From positions 1-29,544 of the forward strand of contig JANQBS010000390.1 in assembly GCA_033085395.1 (NCBI GenBank): a DNA stretch of 29,544 nt, given 5' to 3'. Positions 10,209 through 21,327 of the stretch are shown piece by piece. A model generated the notes under the pieces. It was not told the DNA's origin, ran no database searches, and worked only from the letters and a program-made list of their open reading frames with translations. A program made the translations under genes and the position numbers. How positions within the stretch are numbered: the stretch's first letter is position 1; each line of letters starts with the position of its first letter. Source of the DNA: Xanthoparmelia taractica (lineage: Eukaryota; Ascomycota; Lecanoromycetes; Lecanorales; Parmeliaceae).

Positions 10209-10225
10209 TTACTTCTCCCCTCAAA
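10209..10225 (-). other. Polypurine tract of element A
   Basis: On the minus strand it reads TTTGAGGGGAGAAGTAA, directly upstream of the 3' LTR. This is the expected primer for second-strand DNA synthesis. B has the same tract with one G/A difference. Confidence 0.85.
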
Positions 10226-10425
10226 TAACGATATCTTAGCGCTATAAAAGTATAGTATTTATATATAGAAACGATTTAGAACGTCTAGAAGAAACGTATA
10301 CTAATATAAGAATAAGGTGTGAGATACTCGAAGCTCAATTAAGTCGAGTTAAGTGTATCGCTATACTGGCGAATAAGTCTCAAATAATAAATAAAAGTTA
10401 ATCGTAGTCTGGTTTTCTATTGGGC

Positions 10426-13400
10426 CTAGCGCGGTTTATTGAAATATCGTCTATAGAATTTATTTATCACTTTCTTAGAGTCTTCGAACTTATCTTGATT
10501 CGTATAGTATTAGTTATTATCTCTATTTAGATCGATTTATTTAACTTTATATTAAAGACGTTTATAGTTACGTCTAGAATTTAATATATCGTTTACGTTC
10601 TATAACTCTTTCTCGTTAACTATTATAGATCTAGAAGAATCGTGCTTCTATTCTAGCAGAGAGTTTATAATTATAAATCTAAGTATCTTAGAATTAAAGA
10701 CGAGATAAATTCTTATACTTTAAGAAAGTTTTAAACGATATAAGATATCGACTCGCTTAAGCGCTTTATATAAATCGAGTTATTTATTTTTAAGATCTTT
10801 ATAAAGGCGTTTAATTCTAATATTCTTAAACGATAATTAGACTCAATCGCTTACATCGTAAGTGATCTTCTTACGATATTTATTTATTTATAACTTTATA
10901 ATTCTACGTGTTCTCTTTAGTTATAATCGTTTAAATTTTAGAATCTTCTTTATTCTAATCGTAATATCTTTTATCTTTAAGACTTATAAACGTTCGTATA
11001 TAATCTTATAGAAAGTATAATCTTAATCGAAAGATATATAAGAGTGAAAACCTCGATTGAAGTAGAAGAAGATAAGAAATATAGCGAATAAGATATTATT
11101 ATTATTACTAAATTCGATTATAAGAATTTATTTAACTTAATTATCTTATAAATAGTTATAATAAATACGAAGATCTCGCTTTATATTCTAATTAATTCTC
11201 TCGATCTAATTATTCGTTTCGAGATAATATATAATAAATAAGTTAATCTTAATGCGTAATCGCTTATAAAGACTTCTCTAAAGCGTAGATATAAATTATA
11301 TATCTTTATCTAATATAAGAGATTATAATAATTCGTATAATTAAAAGAGATTTCATATAAAAATTTAAATAAGTTCTTTTAATAAATAATCATTATCTTC
11401 TTAATAATATAATACGTAATAACGTTTCTTTATAAGACGATATATAAAGATATAAATAGCGTTAAAATCGTCTAATAGAAGTAGATTAGTAATAAAATTT
11501 ATAGAAACGTCTTATTAACGATCTTAGAAAATTAAAAGTAGTATTAATAATTTATTTGTTTTATCTCGAAGAATCTTACTACGTTAATAATAATAATAGT
11601 TACGAATATACTATTTAATCGTTTTAACGTAGTTAGATTAATAATAATAACGTAGAAATAAGTTAATCGTTCTTCGTATTTCTAGATAATCGCTAGAAGA
11701 TTAATTATAAATCTTTCTTAATAGCTTCGTATAAAACTCGATCGAGACTTATAATAGTTTATTCTTAAAGAGTGCTTTATTAACGATACGATATCGACTT
11801 AGCGTGTAATTATGAAATTTAATCTACTTATAATTTATCGCTTCACGAAATTCGTTATATATAGAATTCTCTTTATTAATCTTATAAATTCGTTTAAATA
11901 GATCTTCTTTAACTTCTATAACTCGAATTTAAATATAATTCGAGATGAGAATCGTTTAATATTAATATTAATTTCTTTTATTAGCTTCGTTCGCTGAGAT
12001 AGACGATAATATTCTTATTAGAACGTCGACTTTACTATTAATTATTTTAATACGAAAAATAATTTAAAAATTAAATTTAAATAAGATATCTAGATAGCGG
12101 GCTTATCGACATATAAGCTTCTTATTTTTTATAAAGGTTTTTAAGATCTAATAGTTAGTGAATACTTAAATAAATAGCTCGATATATTCGAGTTTAGATC
12201 GTTAGTATTTAAAGCATCGAATAATCGCTAGTAACTCTTTATTATAGATATAATAATTATATTTCGCTAAGATTATACTCTTACTATAGAATATTATCGA
12301 GTAAAGAACTCTATCGTTATTATATTAAGATAAGATTTCTCTTAGCACGTAGTTAAAAGAATCGATCTTAAGAATAATCTAACGTTTAGAATTAAAGTAA
12401 CGTAGAATTAAGATAGTAATTACACACTTTTTAAGATTCTCGAACGACTTAACGTAGATCTTATTTTAGACGAAGAAAGTATTCTTCTTTATAAGATTAA
12501 TTAAAGATTTAATTAACTTAAAAAACTTATAAATAAAGCGTCGATAGAAGTTTATAAACTTTATAAAGTCTTAAATCTTTTTTAGATTTATAGAGATATT
12601 TTAATTAAGTATAATCTCGATCTTACGAGAATTTATTCGTAGACTAGATTCTAATATAATAATTCTTAGAAATACGATCTCTTTTACATTAAATTCGAAT
12701 TTCTTGATATTAATTTATAGATTAATCTCCCGCAATTATTAAAGAACTTATTTAACGTGCTTTTGATATTTTGTCTTCTTTTAATTATAAATAAAAATAT
12801 TACTTAGATAGACTTAATAGAAATCGTTTAGAAAATCGAATAGAATATTATTAATATATTATTAGAAAGTACTCGATTTATTCGTTAGTTCGCAGAATAG
12901 TACTTAATACTTATAAACTTCGAGAGCTATAATAAAGATTATATAATTCTTACTATTGGGATTTATTCGTAGCTTATTAAATATAACGATAATATCTAGA
13001 CGAGTGAGATATCGATATTTTTTAATTTTATTAATAACTTTCTCTATTAGAAAAAGAAGATATTAATTACGTTTCGTTATAATATTTAATTTTTGATAAT
13101 TTATATAGAAATAAAGATTATCGTTAATTATTAGAATAAATAAAATTAATAATAAATAAGAAGTCTTATTAGAAGTAATAAAGCCCTTAAATAGATTATT
13201 TATTAGATATTCTTTAATCTTTTAAAGCTTATAAGAAGATATACAATAGACGCGACTCTAAGGCGACTTAAAGTTATTAATAAATTCGATCTTATAATTA
13301 TAAGAACGATACGAAGAAAGCTAATTAACTTTAGAACGATTAAAGACGTCTAGAAACTTCTAATACTTCGAAGGAAGTTATTTTTTAATATTATTTAGAT

Positions 13401-14064
13401 TCTAAGTAATAATCTTTATTAAAGAAAGACTAATCTCTTTCACTCTAGACTTAGCGTTATATACTATATTTTAATTAATATCTTTTATCGATATCGCGAA
13501 TAATTAAGTTTTAGAATACTTCGTTTATTTAATTAATATCGTAAAGAGAATAATAGCGATACTACAAATAGAGAATAAGTAATTCTTAGGCGTAGATTAT
13601 AAACGAGTAAAAATCTTTAATCGAGATTAAATTAATTTAGAAATCTTAATTAAGAGAATCGATTTAATAGAAAAATAAGTAATAAAAATAAATGAAGTTT
13701 ATAATAAATAATCTCGAAAGAGAATAGAGTCGTTAATTATATCTAGAAGTATATTAAAGCGATTTATCTATAATTTATCTAGAATAACTATATATTATTT
13801 TAAATTCGCTATAAGCATAGAAGCTATAAATTTCTTATATTTCGAGAAAATAAGATTTAAGTATATAGCGTGAATAATAAGTTTTCTACTAAGTTATTTA
13901 TTATAGTCTCAAATTAATCTAGACTTTATAAGAGAAATAAGTTATATATTTAATAACTAATAAATCTCGTGAACCAGGCGTTTATTAATAAACGCGTATT
14001 CGATAATCTTTATATCGATAAGAATTTAAACGTAATAAACCTTCTCTTAAGAAGTTAGACTTTC
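10426..14064 (-). pseudogene. Degenerate pol of element A (PR-RT-RNase H-IN-chromodomain)
   Basis: One frame runs from the protease to a TAG at 10426-10428. The protease Asp codon is at 14014-14016. The reverse transcriptase box at 12799-12810 reads Tyr-Leu-Ser-Asn, so both catalytic Asp of YLDD are lost. In integrase the first Asp is now Asn (11497-11499), while the second Asp (11308-11310) and the Glu (11200-11202) remain, 35 residues apart. The C-terminal ~60 residues correspond to B's chromodomain. Distances between these points equal those in B exactly (1206 and 2382 nt), so the frame is free of net indels. Stops are TAA/TAG at former Gln and Trp codons. No functional polyprotein can be made. 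Confidence 0.92.
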
Positions 14065-14080
14065 TCGAATTAAAAATAAT

Positions 14081-15410
14081 TTTAAAGCGAATAACTTACG
14101 TCGAATCTCTTTTAAATTATATAAGAATAGAATCTTATCTTAATTCGTGACTATAAATAGAATTACGAGTTTTCCGAATCGAATTATTTAGACTTCGATT
14201 TCACGAAACTCTCTTTATATTAGCTTTTTATCTTATTAACTTAATAAGAAGATCGACGTTTTAAATAAGCGAATAATAAGTATCTCTTCTTATAATAAAT
14301 ATAGTAGATATCTTTCTTTTAATTCTTAATAATCTTTCGCTATTATTATTTTATAGCGAGAGAGAAAGAGCGTCGAGAAATTAGATTCGTTCGAGAAAAG
14401 AAGATATTTATAGAATTAAATGTAAACGTTATACGCTTAGAGACTCGTGCTTTATTTATCACGTTCTTAATCTTCTTAACTATCTTTTTCTAATATATAA
14501 TATAATATTTATTATCTATTCGAGTTAAGAATAATTTTAGAGCGAATATCGTAATAAACTTAATAGAAGAATTAGTCTAGACTATACGAAGACGAGGGGC
14601 GAGCTTCTTATTTATATCTCGAAGTTAGACTTTATTTAATATATTTAACTTTATAACGAGATATCTAAAGTCTTAATAAAAGTCGCTAAATAAAAAATCT
14701 TTTTACTTTAAAATCTTATACTCGCGAACTCTATTTACTTTATAATTCGAGTTCTCGAATAACTTCTATAAATCGTCTAAAATCTTATCGATAGTTTAAT
14801 AAAGATCGAAACTCAGACGATATAAGCGAGTATAGATAACTTTAGTTACTTTTTTATTAATGCGTGACTTAACGTAAGCGATTCTCGCTATCTTATTATC
14901 GAAATAATCTTAATTAATCTTTAACTTATTAAATATTTAACTAATTTAATTATTTTATTAAGATTTCTTATCGTCGATTAATATCGAAGAATAAGAAAAC
15001 TTTTTAAAGCGTTTAGCTAAGATTTAAATCTATATCGAATTAATAGATTTCTCACGAGATCTTTGAAATTAATATTAAAGATTTTATATTTATTATTATA
15101 AATAATTACGAGCTAATTAAACTCGATTAATTATAGTTCTAATCTTCTTCTTCTTCTTTTATTCATTTTTATATTTTAACTTATAATTCGAACTTTCTTT
15201 AAATAAGAAGTTATATAATTAAATAATTTTTATCTCGAGATCGCGTTGCTCGCGAAGCTTATTTAGAATAATTAAAAACTTTTTAGAATTCGTATTAGCT
15301 TATTAAATTAATTATTCTTAAATAACTATATTTTAAACGAAGATAAGATTCTCGGGCGCGCGAAGAATATTTCTAAATAATATAGATATTCGTCGATTTA
15401 GAATATTTTT
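14081..15410 (-). pseudogene. Degenerate gag of element A with CCHC knuckle
   Basis: The knuckle lies at 14265-14306 with spacing C-x2-C-x4-H-x4-C. All Cys codons and the His codon are now Tyr. Upstream, on the minus strand, comes the charged Gag core that matches B's gag at the same offsets. The distance from the last knuckle codon to the protease Asp codon is 251 nt, exactly as in B, which puts pol in the -1 frame relative to gag. The start is not certain, since ATG codons preceded or followed by mutable context are lost; 15410 is set by analogy with B. Confidence 0.8.
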
Positions 15411-16226
15411 AAGATAACGTTCTAGATTAAGAGATAGCGTGAAATAAATTACGAAATCGATACTTATCTAGGGATTCTCTACGCCCTACTTCGTATCTTA
15501 AGATATTCTATAGAAACTATAAATAGATCGTTAAATAGATAGTATTATATAATATTAAGATATCGTTCAATTTTATAAGAAAGTAATAATTTTCTTCGAA
15601 CTTTTAAATAGAATTACTTTTTTATGCGAAACTCGTTTAAGTCGAAATTAAAATTAATATAATAAAGACGAACTTAATTAAATTTATAGTGAGTGCTATA
15701 AGTTAATTATAATATTAATAATAATTATTTAAATAAGATATACTTATAGTCGAATAGACTTTAAAGAACGCTCTATTAGTGCGTAGAGTTAAGAAATAAA
15801 TTATATAAGTAATTCTTATTAGCGTATATGCACGACTTTAATTATTATATTAATTAATAATAAAATAATTAAATTGTGTTAAAAACACGTTTAGAGTATA
15901 CTAATCGATAAATTAATCGCGTAACTTATAGTCGCGCCGCGAGATCGAATATTAAATAAATAAATATTAAGCTATTAATGTTTAATTGAGAAAATGCACT
16001 TCGTATAATTTAAAAGCTATCTTACTATAATTTCTTTAATCTCGCTTATTTATAAGTCTCTAATAATTTCATATAATTTAGATTTTTTAATAATACGTTT
16101 GTATAATTTAAAAAATATCTAAAATAATACGTATTAATGTCTTTCGAAGTCGTCGATTACACTATAAACGAGTTCTTTTAACTCGCACGTTTAACGAGCG
16201 TAATAAGAAGATAAGACTTAATTTAA
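15411..16226 (-). other. Leader of element A between 5' LTR and gag
   Basis: About 0.8 kb with no readable domain. The first bases after the LTR on the minus strand are TTAAATTAAGTCTTATC, matching B's TTAAATTAAATCTTATT. A primer-binding site beginning TGG would read TAA after RIP, which fits bases 2-4, but the tRNA cannot be identified. Confidence 0.5.
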
Positions 16227-16431
16227 TATTAAAACTATAATTAGATTAAGTTAATAATAATATATAACGAATAAATTAAGTCTAAGAAGAAATTATCTAG
16301 CTAAAAAGAAATATCTATAAGAAACGTCAAGGCCGATAGGGGCTAGTCTCAATTGAAAAGGAAAGCCGTAGTCCTAATTGGAAAGGTAAGTCGACTTGGT
16401 ATTGCAGGTCTATGTCGTCACACTCGTAACA
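16227..16431 (-). repeat. 5' LTR of element A, half mutated and half spared
   Basis: 205 bp ending TCGTAACA in plus-strand reading. Up to about 16325 it is strongly RIP-mutated (TATTAAAACTATAATTAG against TGTTAGAACTGTAATTAG in the other LTR). From about 16328 to its outer edge it keeps GGCCGATAGGGG, CCTAATTGGAAAGG and GGTATTGCAGGTC almost intact. Confidence 0.93.
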
Positions 16432-16436
16432 ATTAG
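16432..16436. repeat. Right target-site duplication of element A (ATTAG)
   Basis: Identical to 9996-10000. This confirms a single integration event and both LTR boundaries. Confidence 0.9.
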
Positions 16437-16471
16437 TAGTTTCACGAAGTTCCTGGTTCGAGTGTAGTCGA

Positions 16472-16489
16472 GAGTACTCTAGAGTACTC
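16472..16489. repeat. Perfect 18-bp palindrome GAGTACTCTAGAGTACTC
   Basis: The word equals its own reverse complement. It lies in the lightly mutated strip just outside element A and is too short and isolated to assign a role. Confidence 0.9.
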
Positions 16490-16522
16490 GAACTAGATTA
16501 GAATCGAAGCGCGATACTATTG

Positions 16523-16627
16523 TATTATAAAGTTAAAAATATAACTTATAAATTCGAGTGTCGCGCTTTATAGAAGACGCACGCTCTATTTAAATTTATA
16601 TGAAGTTTAAACGATACTTTATACGAT
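16523..16627 (+). repeat. P2: right copy of the ~105-bp direct repeat flanking element A
   Basis: Partner of P1 (9588-9696). P2 is slightly less mutated (CGAGTGTCGCGC against CGAGTATCGCGC). The repeat is not part of element A's LTR. Confidence 0.85.
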
Positions 16628-17049
16628 CTAATTAATATCTACTTACTTAATAGAAGCTAGTCTAAGCTCTCGAGATTATAATATCTATAATTTCTATTTC
16701 TCTAACGCTTACTACGTCTATAGCGCTTATTCTTATAGTATTAATAATATTAATATTTACTCGTAATATATTAAGAGATCGTTTATAATTATAATTATTT
16801 TAATATTTTTCTATTTCGCTATAATTTCTAAGAAGTCTAAGCGATTATTACGTTACTATATAATTTTTATTATAAATCTTTCTCTTATATATTTATCGAT
16901 TATATTATTATCGATTTTTAATAAATATAAATTATATATTAAATAAAATTCTTAAAAAATCGTTTTTTTATAAAAAGTTAAATTTTTATATAATATATCG
17001 AGTCGAGTTTCTATATTATTAATAATCTTAGTTATATTTAAATTTTAAT

Positions 17050-17232
17050 CTCGTTATCGTTATTTTATAATAACTATTTAACGCTTATTTTTATTATAAT
17101 TACTCGACTTTTAAATTTCGATCTTATCGTTATTTCACGATAGCTATTAAATATTTATCTTTATTATAACTATTCTACGCTTATCTTTATCGTAACTACT
17201 CGACGCTCTTATCGTCGCTACTCGATATTCGA
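17050..17232. repeat. Imperfect tandem repeat, period about 71 bp
   Basis: TTATCGTTATT occurs at 17054 and 17125. Each is followed by a variant of ATAACTATTTAACGC or ATAGCTATTAAATA, TTATTATAAYTA and ACTCGAC. A third partial unit ends near 17232. Differences are C/T and G/A plus small length changes. Confidence 0.65.
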
Positions 17233-17455
17233 CTATAGAGAAGTATTTTTTACTATATAGCGCTATTTAAGTAAAAGTATCGAAATAATTAAGTTCGTTT
17301 TTATATTATCTATTTACATCTCGTTTACTATAGTCTTAATATTATTATATCTAGTGTTATAAATTTATATAATTAGATAATTAAGTATTTTACTAGATAG
17401 TTCTTACTCTAAAGACTATCGAAAACACGTTATTCGAGAATCTCAACGTTAAAAT

Positions 17456-18775
17456 ATGAGATATTATTAGGAACGCGTTAGTACACGTGAGACGCGACGT
17501 TTAAAAGGTAATTAAAAAGGAGATTAAGAAGAGAATAAGCAAAAAGAGTAGTAGAAGTAGCTCTTAGATAGGGAATACGTCTAATATAAAACGAAGCAAT
17601 TAATAAAGTTAGGAAAACTTATTTTAAGAAAGAATTATATCGATATTCTCTTAGATCGTTACTTCTCTTTATTCGCGATCGAAGAAAACGTCTAAAAGAT
17701 TAAGATAACTTATAATTTAAATAGAGAATAAATAGAAAAGAGAGAGTCTAACGAAGAAGAATAGCGAGATATTAATAAGAACTCTTAGAAGTACTTAAGA
17801 TTTACTAACGAAATAAATAGTCGTAGTTAATAGACTATAGAGCGAAGATCTAAGAATCTAGATAATTACGAAGAAAACGAGAAGAAAGCTAAAGAAGAAT
17901 ACGATTTAAATAATATAAATATAAAAGTTAAGAAAATTTATAAGAAAATTATTTTTAATAATAATTTATAAGATTAGAATCGCGATATTTAATATAAAGA
18001 ACGTAATAGGAATTAAGATAAAAATTAAAGAAGATAATAAAAGACTTTATTTAGAATTAAAGATTATAAAGACGAGATAGATAGCGAGAATTTATAGATT
18101 AATAGTTAATAAAGAGAAGAAGCGTTATTTAACGCTAATAGTTGATATCGCTAGTCTAGAGATAATTAATAAGCTAATAAAGAATAATCTAATAGAGAAT
18201 AGCGAGATAAAGACGATTAAGAGATTCGATTAGATAGTCTTTCTAATGTAGTGCTATAACTATTAATAAATATATAATAGTTAGCTATAAGAATCTAATT
18301 AGATATACGAATTATAACTAGAAATATAATATTTAATATTATAAGAAAATAATATTAATAGCTATAAAGACCTGCGCGCCCTATAAGATAATAGAATATA
18401 TAGCGCGTGAAAAGTGCTATTTAAGAATAATAAAAGAATAGCAACGAGCTCGTTAAAGAATTATAAGCAAGATATTATTATATAAATATTTAAAAACTTA
18501 GTCTAAGATAGCGATAGTAGTAATTAATATAAATAAATTTATTATAATAATCTAAAGAATGAGAAAGATAATAAAAATAGTAGATTAATTAGAAGAAGAG
18601 ACGAGTTGAGAAAATATATCGATTTTAAGAAAGATATTACGAGTAGATAGATTCTTAAAGATAACTTTATTTTTTAAAATACTCTTAGAATTATATTAAA
18701 TAATAATTTAAAGAAATATAAGTTTAATTAGAAGAATAGAAGATCTAATAGAGACGATTACTTTAAATTCTAATT
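17456..18775 (+). pseudogene. Unidentified long charged coding relic with a preserved ATG
   Basis: An ATG at 17456 opens a frame that can be followed to about 18775 (about 440 codons) without needing a frame change. Stops are TAA/TAG with two TGA (near 18144 and 18408), the last being what TGG also becomes. The product is rich in Arg, Lys, Glu, Asn and Asp, most densely between 17489 and 18230, with a likely helical, hydrophilic N-terminal half. No enzyme motif or knuckle is visible. It runs opposite to the retrotransposon pol relic that starts at 18830. Together with the relic at 7830-9250 it may derive from the T-bounded element. Function unknown. Confidence 0.4.
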
Positions 18776-18829
18776 AATAATTATATATTATAAAAAATAA
18801 ATTATTATTTATTATTTTATACTCGCGTC

Positions 18830-21119
18830 GATAATATATAAACTTAATAATTAATAGAAAATCTATTTAATCGTTTTATCGCTTTAAATAATATACTTTA
18901 AAATAATATTTTAAAGTTTAACTTTATTATTTTATCTATTTATTAATTTAAGAATAAAATATAATATTTAATTTATACTTTATATATAATTAATAATAGA
19001 CTTTTAATTAAAACGTAATTATAAAATAAATTCTTAATTTATAATAATATCTTTAAATACTTTATATCGAAGTATAATTTCTTTTATAAATAACTCTTTA
19101 AGTTATATCGTATTAATTATTATAAGAATTATATTATAACGCGATTCTTACGCTTATTTAAAGAAAGATTTATTTTAAAGTTTATTATAATTTCTCTTTA
19201 TAATTTAATAAATAATAAAAGTATTCTTAATTTATTATAAAGATAATAACGTTTTATCTTTATACGCTAATAAATATTCTATATATAATTCTACTTTATA
19301 ATATTTATTTTTATATTATCTTAATAATATTTTCTATTTATTAATTTAAATATCTTATTAATATTAAAATATCTCGTTATAAAGTTATCGTAATAGCGCT
19401 TTAATAGCTCTTTATAAACTAAGTCTTCTTCGAGAATATATAATTTATTATTATATCTTAATAATCTTTAATTATCTTAAGTTTAAGCTTCGACGATTCG
19501 TATTTATTTATTTTACGCTTTTTTAATTTTTAATTATTTAATAAAAGCGTTCTCTTATTAAAATATCTTTATAAATTTATAAATAAACTTATTATTTATA
19601 TTATATATTATTTTATTAACTATTAATATCTCGATAATTAAGCGTAAAATAAGTTATTTATAATTTATAATTTTAATAATAGAGTTAAATTACTAAATAA
19701 CTTTATTATATTTATATTAAGTAAGCGTCTCGCTTAAACTTTCTCTAATTTAAAATTAAAATTTTTTAAATCTTAAAAAATATATTACGTTTAAATAAAT
19801 TTCTTATATTATTATAATTATTAACTTTTTTAACGCTATTTTTTTTATAAACGCTTTTTTTCGTAAATTAATATTTAAGAAACTCTTATTTATACTTAGA
19901 TCGTTTAATATTATAAGATATTTAAGATTTAAATTACGTTATCTATACGTATAATTTACGCTATCTTTATATACTATTTTAATAATAGTAAAAACGAGAT
20001 TTTAAAGATATTCGACTTTAATTAGCTTCTACTATAGCGTAGAAAGAAGTTTATTAATTATATTATTTTCGCTTTTATAGTTAAGTTATCTCGATAGCGT
20101 ATTAACGAGATTTATCTTATTTAATCTATATAAAATTAAGAAATTATAAAGAAATAGTTTTATTATTTAACGAACTTATTTATTATTTATATTAATTATT
20201 TTATAAAGTATTTTAAATTATTATAATTAATTATAACTTTAATAAAGTAAAAACTTTTCTTTATATAATAGCGTTAATACTTAAACGTCTTTATAATTAT
20301 AAAAAGCTCTTAATTATAAATTCTATAATTATACTCTATATTAATTATCTTTTATAAATAAAAAGCGAGATACTATTATCTATTTATATATAACTAAGTT
20401 AATATATATATTAAATTAAAGAAAAAAGTATTAATCTTAATTCGAATTAATAATTAAAAGTTAAAATATTTTAAGAAAAACGTATTTATAAAGATTATAT
20501 TTAATTTTTAAAACGCGTACTTTATAACTTCGAGTTATAGAAAAAGTCTTAACTTAATACTCTTTTCGCTTCTCTTAAGAAATTTTATTAAAGAAATTAT
20601 AATTTAAAAATAATAATAAATAAATCTTCGATAAAAGTTTATAAATTTTAAAAAGACTTATACGTTATAATAATTCTTTAATTTTAATTACTTTTAAATT
20701 ATAACTATTATACGTTTATTTATTATAATGTTAATAATAAATATTACGAAATTAAGAAATTTTAATTCGATAATAAAGAACTTATATTTCTTTAGATTTA
20801 TATAAAGATTATATTATCGAAATTAATATAATATTTATTTTACGTAATTTAAATACTTATTCTTTAAATTAAAATAAATAAGAATATTATTTAAATATAT
20901 TACGTAAAAACGATTTATTAGTTTTATTAAAGTCTTATTATTATAAGCTTAAAAGATTACTAAGATATTTATTAATTCGAATAATATTATTATATACTTA
21001 AAATAATTATAATTAATACGAAATATCGTTTTTTATTTATTATCTTTATAAATTTATATACGATAATAAATACTCTTTAAATTAAAATTCATATATCGCT
21101 TAGCGTTATTTAAATAATT
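18830..21119 (-). mobile_element. Element E, 3' part: second Ty3/gypsy family, split by element B
   Basis: This is minus-strand pol sequence of a gypsy element distinct from A and B. Reading right to left it has the middle and end of the reverse transcriptase, RNase H, and integrase, and then becomes unreadable near 18830. Its upstream part continues at 27562 on the other side of B. I do not find its LTRs; the 3' end may have been lost or may be too mutated to see. Confidence 0.85.
18830..21119 (-). pseudogene. Degenerate pol of element E (RT end, RNase H, integrase)
   Basis: Reverse transcriptase: a stretch ending in Tyr-Leu-Asn-Asn at 20886-20897 stands where YLDD is expected, followed by Ile-Leu-Ile-Tyr. 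RNase H follows at about 20150-20500, with recognisable Tyr-Asn-x-Glu-Leu spacing. Integrase begins near 19450 with the His region (the Leu-Leu-Lys-Arg-Tyr-Tyr-Asp stretch) and continues through the core to about 18830. Both RT Asp codons are AAT, explained by GAT after T or G. The layout (RT, RH, IN) is Ty3/gypsy, not Copia. Wording around the conserved boxes differs from A and B, so this is another lineage. No chromodomain could be read. Confidence 0.85.
21115..21119. repeat. Left target-site duplication of element B (TAATT)
   Basis: TAATT stands where the right flank has CGATT (27562-27566). The two differences are C/T and G/A, as RIP would cause, so the original was probably CGATT. Confidence 0.75.
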
Positions 21120-21327
21120 TGTTACGAGTGTAACGATTACATAGATTTACAATATCAAGTCGACTAATCTTTTTAATTGAAATTACGGCTTTTTTTTTCA
21201 ATTAAAACTAGTTTTTATAGACCTTAACGTTTCTTATAGATATTTCTTCTTAGCTAGATAGTTTCTTCTTAGACTTAATTTATTCGTTATATATTATTAT
21301 TAACTTAATCTAATTATAGTTCTAATA
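21120..21327 (+). repeat. 5' LTR of element B, strongly mutated
   Basis: 208 bp starting TGTTACGAGTGT. The terminal CA has become TA (TTCTAATA). Compared with the 3' LTR of B nearly all differences are loss of C or G. Confidence 0.94.

Larger units (their letters stand above)
10001..16431 (-). mobile_element. Element A: full-length RIP-mutated chromovirus (Ty3/gypsy) retrotransposon
   Basis: A is a 6431-bp LTR retrotransposon read right to left: 5' LTR 16227-16431, leader, gag, pol, polypurine tract, 3' LTR 10001-10208. It is flanked by the perfect duplication ATTAG. It is the same family as B (21120-27561), inverted relative to it. The first zinc-knuckle codon lies 2125 bases from the outer edge of the 5' LTR in both copies, and the landmark distances through gag-pol are identical, so the copies differ by substitution almost only. 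The total difference of 11 bases falls outside the coding part. Many in-frame TAA/TAG codons make it non-autonomous. Confidence 0.95.
16437..17455. other. Flank right of element A, no gene recognised
   Basis: The first ~80 bases are lightly mutated (GTTCCTGGTTCGAGTGTAG at about 16449). They include an 18-bp perfect palindrome at 16472-16489, then P2. Farther right the stretch is AT-rich, with the ~71-bp imperfect tandem repeat at 17050-17232. No domain is seen on either strand. Confidence 0.5.
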
